Made by a program: the position numbers and the translations under genes. The notes under the pieces were generated by a model, which saw only the letters and a program-made list of their open reading frames with translations, was not told the origin of the DNA and ran no database searches. A stretch of DNA of 64,000 nt from Lumbricus terrestris (taxonomy: Eukaryota; Annelida; Clitellata; Crassiclitellata; Lumbricidae): contig OX457053.1 in the NCBI GenBank assembly GCA_949752735.1, positions 25,726,797 through 25,790,796 of the forward strand, given 5' to 3'. Every line of letters starts with the position of its first letter. Positions within the stretch are counted from its first letter, which is position 1. Below are positions 56,944-64,000 of the stretch, piece by piece.

Positions 56944-57328
56944 AGTAGAGAGAGCTTGAAGGGGCGCTATAACAAGTGCACATACAAACAAACAAAGCAA
57001 ACAAACAAGTTCAGCAAATCTTTTGAAAAATGTCCAGAATTTCAGAATTTCCGGCCAAAAAATGAAAAATCTGATGACCTTTTTAGTCATTCCGAAAATT
57101 CTGATGACCTTTTTTTAGTCATCCGACACAAATCTTCCTAAAAATGTCAAAAAATTTCCGAAAATGTCTAAAATTTCCCGAAAATGTCCAATAATTACCC
57201 TTTTTGGGTCGCAACAACCAGGCAAAAAAACCAAGTTCGTCCCCAAAAAAACCCCATTTCCCGTTCAGATAAAAAAAAGATCCAAGATCTTGTGAAATAA
57301 CCCAAGGACTGGCAACGCTGGCCGCCGC

Positions 57329-57905
57329 CATTCGATCGACAGACGCTAGCCTGTCAATTGGCAGACGGTGCCTTCTGGCAGGTGCTACGAAGAAGGACTA
57401 TCGCATTAGGTACAATAATCTATGGCTCCGTCGATTTAAAAATCGGTCAACGTCTGATACCGTGAGTTCTTATGTGTAGCCTATCCGCCCTATCGTATTA
57501 CTAGACCGCCTTTAGGAATGCCATAAACAATTGTTTTCTATTCATTTAGTGTAGTGGGGCGCGGTGGTGTAGTGGTTATGGTCGGGATAATCTATAATCT
57601 ACATCGTCAGCGAAAAATTGAGCTATAAAATATTATGATGCCTTCCATAGTGATATAACGACTCTATGGTGACGTCACGTACTACGCTAAGTTTTTGCGC
57701 TATTTACGCCAATTATCGTCTGTTTTTATCTCTTTTTCGTTAATTCCAAGATGTAAGTTGTTTAATCTTTTCTTAATATAAATTAAGTCGTTCTATGCGT
57801 TTACAGAGTTTACAGTCTTAGCCGTCATAATAAATGTCACAGTTCGATTATTGTAGTATAGTGCCCTTTAGATTTGGTCCTATTAATTCTCCTGTGACTG
57901 TGAGT
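57329..57905. promoter_or_regulatory. Intergenic interval between divergent genes, with a CRE-like site and a SINE fragment
   Basis: The palindrome TGACGTCA (57670-57677) matches the ATF/CREB site. A SINE head fragment GGGGCGCGGTGGTGTAGTGG is at 57556-57576. The interval lies between the candidate cadherin first exon and the TIR gene, so promoters could be here. Only position and motif support this. Confidence 0.25.
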
Positions 57906-57911
57906 CTGTGA

Positions 57912-58200
57912 CATTCATTCAGAATTTATATAGCGCTTCTTCAAAAAGCTACACAGAAGCGCTCCCACAGCTCTAGCACGGAAAAACACTGTTTTGAGGA
58001 AGCATGCGTAATTCCTGTGGGAGCCCATTCCAGACCACGGCCCACCACAGAAAAGGCTATATTCTGCACGGTTGCTGTTCCTGCGCATGGAACCAGGAGC
58101 ATTCCGTTCTGTGCAGAACGGATGGGGGCGGCGGCCTTGGATACCTGTGGAGCAACAGAGACCCAACAGAGCAACGTATACCCTGAGGAAGTACCAAGCC
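57912..58200 (-). mobile_element. LINE family A 3' end (reverse)
   Basis: Reversed: TATATAGCGCTTCTTCAA tail, CAGAAGCGCTCCCA and a C-terminal region ending in CATTCCAGACCACGGCCC (the VWNG motif complement). It is longer than most copies. Confidence 0.7.
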
Positions 58201-58429
58201 GACATTGCCGAACGAGAACAGCGATCCTTTATCGAATAGGAGGCCTATTCTTCACACAGTAATATTCTACATGTAGTCTTCCTGTTCTAACGATGTAGTA
58301 TTTTTGCTCGTCAAAATTTCTTCAAGGTATTTATAAGTAAGCATCTTATCTCGTTAAGTAAAACGGTTTTTTGTGGTCAAGGTACATGCTACCTAAGTTG
58401 TGATCAGCTATAACTCTGGATGTCGTCTC

Positions 58430-58905
58430 CGCAGTTTAAACCTACAATTTATGGTACCTCTGCAGTCTCGGATTGTCACAGCACAGCATCGTGACATTGT
58501 GACACATCTCTGTTGGCCGGGCCCTTTGCTATTGACCCTTTACTGTGCAGTGGCGGTGCTAGGGGGGGCTAGGGGCGGTGCTAGGGGGGGGGGGCTAGGG
58601 GCGGCTAAGCCCCCCTAAAAAGGCCATCAATTTTTTCTCCCATGTAAAAATAAAAATTTTGGACGATTTACCCCCTTTAGCCCCCCCAAAACTGAAATCC
58701 TGGCGCCGCCACTGTTGCTGTGGAATGGCCTTCCCTGGTGTAACTTGTGCTTAGGTCTTATAAATATATGAGAGCACTACTCTTTCTGCCCACTCTCCCA
58801 AGACTTTTCACGGGTTCTTCGATCTGGGAGCACCTACACACATAATAGTGTGTTTAGTTTCATTATGAGGGGTGCTTTATAGGTCCTTAAATAGAATATA
58901 AAAAT
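58430..58905 (+). mobile_element. LINE family A 3' end, interrupted by a hAT
   Basis: The coding part before 58547 (..CATCGTGACATTGTGACAC) resumes after the hAT as CTGTGGAATGGCCTTCCC (WNGLP). The tail CTGGGAGCACC and GGGGTGCTTTATAGG follow. Confidence 0.6.
58548..58714. mobile_element. hAT-type MITE, CAGTGGCGG ends
   Basis: Starts CAGTGGCGGTGCTAGG and ends CCTGGCGCCGCCACTG. The flanks TTACTGTG and TTGCTGTG match at 7 of 8. It belongs to the family at 45325. A G-run-rich interior (GGGGCTAGGGGCGG) follows the left end. Confidence 0.85.
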
Positions 58906-59229
58906 ATTTTAGCATATCTACTGAAAGATGTTTTTGAAGACGGATTCCACGAACGATATGAAAAACGATTGATTTTATCTTATCCTTAGCTGCTGAAGAT
59001 TTTTTTGCCTGTTGTTAAAGATGTAACATAAAAAACGTGGCAGACAATAGGGTTAAAACTTCAAATTTTGCTCTGCATATTTTGTAAATGTAAGGAAAAT
59101 CCTGGTGGATGGGTTCTCAGTTCTCACACATACCCCATAATTATGCTATGGCTTACATTAATATCTTGCGATTGAAGTATACAATTTTAACTAAAATCAG
59201 TCCTTACTTACCAGACTTAAAATTATTCA

Positions 59230-59410
59230 CCTTGGTCACTTTGCCCAATCGCCTATACATGTCTATTTGCTATTATGTGTGCCTGGTGTCTAGAGGTCAC
59301 ACCACAATGTTTCTTTCTCACTTAAAAACTGCCTTATTTAGCCGTTGTTGGACTGGGAGCGCTTCTGAGTAGATTATCTTGAAGGTGCGCTATATAAAAG
59401 GTCAATAATA
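59230..59410 (+). mobile_element. LINE family A 3' end, directly upstream of the TIR gene exon
   Basis: Encodes FLSHLKTALFSRCWTG, then GGGAGCGCTTCTGAGTAG..CTTGAAGGTGCGCTATATAA and an (AAT)n tail. It ends about 40 bases before the exon at 59453. Confidence 0.82.
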
Positions 59411-59452
59411 ATAATAATAATAATAGTAGATATTTTGTTATTATGTGTGTAG

Positions 59453-59565
59453 AAACATGGCCTGCCTTTTGGTATATCGCTGGAAAAATGAAGCACTGGC
59501 AAGGAAAGTGGCGGATGAATTCAAGGCTGCCAACCTCAGCTATTGGCTCATTCAAGAACGGATCA
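59453..59565 (+). CDS. TIR-domain gene, first recognised coding exon
   Basis: The acceptor TTATGTGTGTAG ends at 59452 and an ATG lies at 59457. The exon encodes MACLLVYRWKNEALARKVAD and continues EFKAANLSYWLIQERI, which matches the first strand, helix A and second strand of a TIR domain. The donor is TCA|GTACAG at 59566, leaving phase 1, which fits the next exon (A|AT, Asn). A read-through version ends at TAG 59600. By family knowledge TIR domains act as signalling adaptors or NAD+ hydrolases in immunity and axon degeneration. The start could also be internal, because the exon opens with the third base of a codon. Confidence 0.55.
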
Positions 59566-59654
59566 GTACAGAGGCTTATTGTCTTTTAGAACTTCTTAAA
59601 TAGTCTTCTGCCACATGGCAGGCCCAAGATTCCAACGACACCGTTCTTGTTTAT

Positions 59655-59862
59655 GGGGCACTGTGGTGTAGTGGTTGTGTTCGTCGCCATGCAGCCGAAT
59701 GGTTGCAGGTTCGAATCCACCTCAAGTCGCCGCATAGGGACCTTGGGCAAGTCCTTCACTCACAATTGCTCTGCGCTTCAGCGTGAAACTCCGATGCAGT
59801 GTCCGCGCTGTAGTCAGGAGCGCCTCTGAGTAGTGAGCTTGAAGGGGCGCTATAACAAGTGC
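59655..59862 (+). mobile_element. tRNA-derived SINE (family 1)
   Basis: Head GGGGCACTGTGGTGTAGTGG, B box CAGGTTCGAATCC, body GAAACTCCGATGCAGTGTCC and tail GGAGCGCCTCTGAGTAG..GGGGCGCTATAACAAGTGC. It lies in the first recognised intron of the TIR gene. Confidence 0.92.
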
Positions 59863-60174
59863 TCATACAAACAAAACAAACAAACATAGGCCTTATAGCA
59901 AAACTTATTTGAAGAAATGCTTTTTATATATCTTGCGATGCTTGATTTAAAACGTGCTTTTTTATCACTTTCTAACTATCTGAGATACCGTGTATACAGT
60001 CTAGACTCTAGAGCTGATTATCATGAGTCATGTCCACTCCATCTTTAACTGCAAGTCTGCATGGGTAAGGTGCTCAGTTGTCGAATAATAATATTTTTAT
60101 TGTCTCAGTGTTCTTTTAAAATAGTCTTCATTTGTCTGCAAAGATGGTCCATCAAGAGAGCTGAATATAGAGGG

Positions 60175-60320
60175 CATAGGCGCAACCACCCTATGGGACC
60201 CACGGGACGCGTCCCCCCAACTTTTGAGTGGTCCCCTAGCTTTATTATTATGGTCCCCCCAACTTTTAGGACGTGATTCATTATGGTCCCCCCAACTTTT
60301 AGGACGTGATTGCGCCTATG
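60175..60320. mobile_element. Short hAT MITE, CATAGG ends, second copy
   Basis: Perfect ends CATAGGCGCAA and TTGCGCCTATG, with an exact 8-bp duplication ATAGAGGG (60167-60174, 60321-60328). Orientation is opposite to the copy at 56801. Confidence 0.95.
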
Positions 60321-60479
60321 ATAGAGGGACTGCCAGGAATAGCCTATATACATGTACCTAGCTCTCATACAAACGACGTTTATTTGTTGCCATTGTAAGG
60401 TTTCGTTTATCCAAGAGTGATTATAAGCCAAAACTTTATTTTGCTGTATGTATAGCGTACGTGTCTCTGTTTGTCAATG

Positions 60480-60885
60480 CAGGGCCGTTGTCGCGTGACA
60501 GAGTCTCCCGGGTCTCCTCCCTAAAAGTCTCCTCCCGGAGACTTTATTTTGAAACAGATTCTCCCTCCGGCGGATCTGTTCCAGAATAAATTCGGCCCCC
60601 AGAGACTATATTCTGAAATAACGTCTCTGGGGGGGAAGAAAATGTTTCCTCAGCCTACGAAACAAAGTCTCCCCGTTGAGCGTGAATCAGCTACAGTCGT
60701 ATAAAATTTATTGATCAGCAGGTTAAACCGTTAGTTTACGTTGCTAAATGGTTTAACACGGTCAAATATATTCTTTTATATCAGAAAATGTCTTCCAATA
60801 GAAAGTTTAAGCCAGGGGAAAGACTCTGTTTCAGGGGGAGACTTTGTATCAGCGGGGGAGACTTTATTTCGTGACACCGGCCCTG
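60480..60885. mobile_element. Probable hAT-type MITE, CAGGGCCG ends (2)
   Basis: Ends CAGGGCCGTTGTCGCG and CGTGACACCGGCCCTG. The flanks TGTCAATG and CGTCAACG match at 6 of 8. GAGACTTTATTT-type words recur near both ends. It lies just before the second TIR exon. Confidence 0.75.
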
Positions 60886-60982
60886 CGTCAACGTGGCATG
60901 AATAGAGTTTGGCAGTTTGCGAGTTTTCATTGTGCTATTAAAAATTAAACAAAACCAATAAACGACACGAATTCGTTTGCAG

Positions 60983-61087
60983 ATGGATTGGAGATTAGAC
61001 GGCCTTTGATGGAAGCTTTGGACAATATGAAATTCATGATCCTGCTCGCTTCCGACGATATTAACGATGCGGCCTGGACGAGTGCTG
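60983..61087 (+). CDS. TIR-domain gene, second exon (helix B to core strand)
   Basis: The acceptor TTCGTTTGCAG ends at 60982 and the donor GTTCGT is at 61088; phase is 1 on both sides. It encodes GLEIRRPLMEALDNMKFMIL and LASDDINDAAWTSA. This matches the TIR pattern of an acidic/glycine turn, I-x3-L-x-x-AL, a hydrophobic strand and the S-x4-S-x-W region. At the position four residues after Trp, where TIR NADases carry the catalytic Glu, I read Ala. The donor is not a strong consensus, but the junction continues the domain exactly. Confidence 0.65.
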
Positions 61088-61499
61088 GTTCGTACTACAA
61101 TTGTAGTATTTATCGCTTTTCGTAGGGTAGAAAGGGGTAAGATGGACAGCGGGGGGTAAGATGGACCCAACACAAAGCCAAAGAAGCATTCAACTTACCC
61201 CTCTCTACCCTACGCGTGTTTAACGTGGGCATTCTTGTCTTTACCTAATAATTATGTGTCTAACAAGCACAGTTTTGAATTGTAAGCTTATAATTAAGTA
61301 ACTCGCCATATTAGTAATTGCGCAACATTTGAGCCATGCTTTGGCTTTATTATTTTACAGCAAGTTGCCTACGGGATGAAATACACCTATAAAAATCAAT
61401 CAGTGTAGCCCTTATCGTCTTATGTACAAATTGTACATAGGCCTATTTGAAAACTTATTAAACGTTTTTATTCTCCTTAATCATCGTACAGGACCAGAA

Positions 61500-61860
61500 A
61501 GACGGGATTCGTAATGAGGTAAAAACTGAAAAGGAAAGAGCTGGCTGGAACTGACAGAAAGGCTAGTAGATAAGATCAGAAAAAGAAGACTGACTGAATG
61601 CTTTGGTCATGTGGTAAAAATGGATGACAAAAGATAACCAGCTATAGGGCATTGTATTGTCATGTGGAGGAAACATCACGGAACCGCAAGGAAGGTAATC
61701 CAACGTGGAAGGAAACCGCAAGGAAGGCAATCCAACGTGGAAGGAAAATGTGAAACACGATCTTGCGGGAAAAGGCTTGGACACGAGAATAGCGATGAGC
61801 ACTATCGGAGACAAAAAGAAATCGAGCCATTTTGTGGGAACCTTAAGGTCGACACATACC
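61500..61860 (+). mobile_element. LINE ORF2 C-terminal fragment (RTE-like)
   Basis: Plus-strand motifs are RRLTECFGHVVKMDD and, in a second frame, NVKHDLAGKGLDTRIAM with DKKKSSHFVGTL. These are typical of the C-terminus of RTE-like reverse transcriptases (FGHV, DL..GL..A, DRxxWRxFVG). The frame is broken. A (CA)n run follows at 61866-61902. Confidence 0.7.
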
Positions 61861-61970
61861 GGTACACACACGCACACACACGCACACACACACACACACA
61901 CATCTGATGTAAGAACAGAAAAGAAGAAGGTTGTTTTTATAGCTCATTTTCATTTGTTCTTTGGATATAG

Positions 61971-62150
61971 CAATGTATCAGGCTCAAAGTCGAAAAGTCC
62001 CAGCATATGGGTTACTGCTGAACCCCGAGAAAGAACTGGACGGGCAGGCGGCTGAGGTTCTGAAGGAGAGCTGGCAGCGAGACGTTTCCACACACGACAA
62101 ATTGGACGATGGCATTGTTGCTCTCGTCGCACACCTCAAGGAACAGCTTG
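61971..62150 (+). CDS. TIR-domain gene, third exon (end of TIR domain)
   Basis: The acceptor TTGGATATAG ends at 61970 and the donor GTAACA is at 62151; phase is 1 on both sides. It encodes MYQAQSRKVPAYGLLLNPEK, matching the conserved A-x5-k-x-i-P strand of TIR domains, then a hydrophilic helical region ending in VALVAHLKEQL. The first residues follow directly from the WTSA end of the previous exon. Between the two exons lies a LINE fragment (about 61500-61855). Confidence 0.7.
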
Positions 62151-62619
62151 GTAACATTTAAACCTTGTTTGGTATATTATTATTATTATTATTTCTTGCA
62201 TTTTATTGCTACAGCGCCCCTCAGGCTCTCCATCCACTCAGAGAATATTACGTGTATCATTTCTCTGGGGAATGGTACGCAAAATCGTCACATGTACGAT
62301 GTAAGATAACACCTCTCAAATTTTTCTGGGGAAATGTAATTCCTGCAGGGCACTTCCCCATCCTCATGGACGGCAGGATGGATTAAACACTGTACGTCAG
62401 CTCGGGCTTATTTTCGTTTCAAGGCTACTTACTTGCTTAGCGTGCTAGCGAATCTCTGAGCTTATCTGCTGTACAGTGTATATCACGGCTTATTCTGGTG
62501 TCACACAGTGACAGCTCAGTTAGGCTATTCCTACGCTTCTGATGCCAAGTAAAATTAGACTGTTACTACTGTTGTTATGCATTTATTACTACAGGCTAAG
62601 GTTCAAGATATAGTTAAAT

Positions 62620-62762
62620 CCAGTGTGAGAATTGTGGAAAAACAACTGCGGGATGGCCTATGATCTACTTGGAATTGGGGTGTGAAAAACAGAGTTTACT
62701 ACGGGGCTCTTAAAAAGACTGGGGGGCTGAAACCCCCAAGCCTGCGGCAATTCTCACCCTGG
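62620..62762. mobile_element. Possible MITE with CCAGTGTGAGAATTG ends
   Basis: The left CCAGTGTGAGAATTG and right CAATTCTCACCCTGG are inverted. The flanking duplication is poor. It lies in the intron between the third and fourth TIR exons. Confidence 0.5.
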
Positions 62763-63046
62763 GTATATTATAATATTAAGAATAGCACTGATATCACATT
62801 CGCCTATACATGGAATTATGTGTTTTGCCGGTAGCCGTGTCCTGTAGCATTTGGATTGGTCATTTTTGTAATGTCACATGGCAAGCTACATAAGCCTGTC
62901 AACACTCAACACGCCCACTCACATTCTACCCTTCTAGCCTGCATTCAGCATTCAGTTTCTCAACAGTGTTTAGGCCTACTGCCATTGTTATAGAAATATT
63001 TCTTTTAGTCTATGAATAAAACAAAGTCTGTTTTTAAATTTTTAAG

Positions 63047-63120
63047 CCAAGGAAGAGAAGGAGGAAGGAGAGGAGGAGGAAGAAGAGGAGGAGGAGGAGG
63101 AGGAAGAGAAAATCCCAGAG
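63047..63120 (+). CDS. TIR-domain gene, fourth exon (glutamate-rich tail)
   Basis: The acceptor TTTTTAAG ends at 63046 and a consensus donor GTAAGA is at 63121. The exon enters in phase 1 (G|CC) and exits in phase 0. It encodes AKEEKEEG, a run of about fourteen Glu, then KIPE, so the TIR domain is followed by a highly acidic, probably disordered or coiled tail. The next exon is not certain: an acceptor at 63219 would continue NEAVLYGP in phase 0, but that frame runs into a SINE. Confidence 0.6.
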
Positions 63121-63439
63121 GTAAGATTCCACAATTATAAGAACAGGAACGAATAGGTTAGCCTGAGTTCCAGGGCTTTTATCAAGTTACCTTGAACATC
63201 AATTCTTGTTCGCCTATAGAATGAAGCTGTGTTGTATGGTCCACGTTCTTGTATTGGCATTTTATGTAGCGTTTGTGTGGTACAAAACCATGTAACATGC
63301 TTGCCGATGCGGTGTTATTCAGTCCATTCTTCTGGATGGTGTCAAGTCTTCTACGCCCAGCTCAGGGTCATTGACTGTATTGTGGCATATATATACACAT
63401 ACATGCATTTGTTTGTTTGTTTTTGTTTGTTTTGTATGT

Positions 63440-63643
63440 GCACTTGTTATAGCGCCCCTTCAAGCTCTCTCTACTCAGAGGCGCTCCCGAATGCAGAGCG
63501 GACACTGCATCGGAGTTTCACGCCGAAGCGCTGAGCAATTGTGAGTGAAGGACTTGCCCAAGGTCCTTACGCGGCGAGGTGGATTCGAACCTCGAACCTT
63601 CCGGCTTCAAGGCAATGACGCCACCACTACACCACCGCGCCTC
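63440..63643 (-). mobile_element. tRNA-derived SINE (family 1, reverse)
   Basis: Reversed tail CACTTGTTATAGCGCCCCTT, body complement CACTGCATCGGAGTTTCACG, B box complement GGTGGATTCGAACC and head complement CACTACACCACCGCGCC. Confidence 0.92.
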
Positions 63644-63734
63644 ACAATACATGCATACAATACATGTACATGCATAGGAACTGCACTTGTTGCCTATGCA
63701 AAAACGTATTGAATTTGAGATTCTTACGTTCATG

Positions 63735-63930
63735 CGTAATTGCTTAGCAGGCTAAGCTCCCACCTATCTTATGGAACTTTGTATACCTATGCTATCCATT
63801 CCAGGCCGTAGATTCCTGTGCTCTGCTATGCATGGTGACCTGGTTGTACCTATGGCTCGATCTTCCAACCTGGACTGGATGGGGAGGGAGAGAGAGAAAA
63901 ATTCGCAGGCAACGCCCTTTTCCCCAGGAT
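63735..63930 (+). mobile_element. Possible LINE C-terminal fragment
   Basis: The plus strand reads RRFLCSAMHGDLVVPMARS, resembling the HGDLVVP motif near the C-terminus of CR1/L2-like LINE proteins. It may equally hide an exon of the TIR gene (acceptor CCATTCCAG at 63804), so this is a low-confidence call. Confidence 0.35.
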
Positions 63931-64000
63931 TGGTGGCTGTGTGGGGCGGGACGGGGCGTGGGCGGGAGGAGATTTTCCTGCTGTAGTATTTTGGCAATTT

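Larger units (their letters stand above)
56462..56980 (+). mobile_element. tRNA-derived SINE (family 1), split by two MITEs
   Basis: Head GGGCGCGGTGGTGTAGTGG, B box GAGGTTCGAATCC and body GAAACTCCGATGCAGTGTCC are followed by an insertion at 56613. The tail GCGCCTCTGAGTAG then appears, then a second insertion at 56801, and the SINE finishes with CTTGAAGGGGCGCTATAACA. Confidence 0.93.
56391..57320. mobile_element. hAT element (CAGCGTTGCCA ends) containing a SINE and two MITEs
   Basis: Termini CAGCGTTGCCA and TGGCAACGCTG, with an exact 8-bp duplication GCCGCCGC (56383-56390 and 57321-57328). Two copies of GATGACCTTTTTAGTCAT lie in its own interior. Removing it restores a continuous GC-rich GCCGCCGCCATT target sequence in the interval between the two divergent genes. 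Confidence 0.9.

Noticed and set aside
63229..63534. 101-codon frame as the last TIR-gene exon
   Set aside because: Only the first few residues follow a plausible acceptor; the rest is low-complexity and runs into a SINE tail.

Overview
The window is animal nuclear DNA: AT-rich and intron-dominated, with spliced coding exons, abundant microsatellites, tRNA-derived SINEs, LINE 3' ends and very many short hAT-type DNA transposons. There are no bacterial operons. The coding content (a giant cadherin and a TIR-domain gene) and the repeat types suggest an invertebrate metazoan, plausibly marine. I cannot name the species. TTAGGG-type motifs occur, but only inside a mobile element.

Gene 1 (minus strand) covers most of the window. 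It is a giant secreted or membrane cadherin. A 1.76-kb first coding exon at 49131-50894 carries the signal peptide. After a first intron of about 27 kb, twelve smaller exons follow at 21621-21713 (tentative), 20205-20394, 16017-16250, 13445-13678, 12503-12672, 9966-11067, 8147-9145, 6919-7173, 5199-5321, 3881-4090, 2455-2824 and 371-891. Every junction I reconstructed is phase-compatible, and together the exons encode about 2,090 residues and roughly 18 cadherin (EC) repeats. The gene runs off the left edge, so any EGF or laminin-G domains, membrane segment and cytoplasmic tail lie outside. A non-coding first exon may lie near 55.6 kb.

Gene 2 (plus strand, right end) is a spliced gene assembled from four exons at 59453-59565, 60983-61087, 61971-62150 and 63047-63120. 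All are phase-compatible. They encode a TIR-like domain followed by a glutamate-rich tail, and the gene probably continues past the edge. It is divergent (head-to-head) from gene 1. The 55.5-59.4 kb interval between them is relatively GC-rich and has been invaded by nested transposons.

The remaining sequence is repeat-rich intron and intergenic DNA. I identified about 20 insertions with terminal inverted repeats, most with readable 8-bp target duplications (hAT superfamily). They include a four-copy family whose interior is a degenerate telomere-like (CCCTAA) array, a nest in which one hAT contains a SINE that contains two further hATs, and a 2-kb hAT holding two successive insertions. There is also one internally deleted mariner, one probable Harbinger MITE, at least twelve copies of one tRNA-derived SINE that shares its 3' tail with a local LINE, and a duplicated, decayed cadherin exon in an intron. 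No rRNA, functional tRNA, CRISPR or prokaryotic feature was seen.
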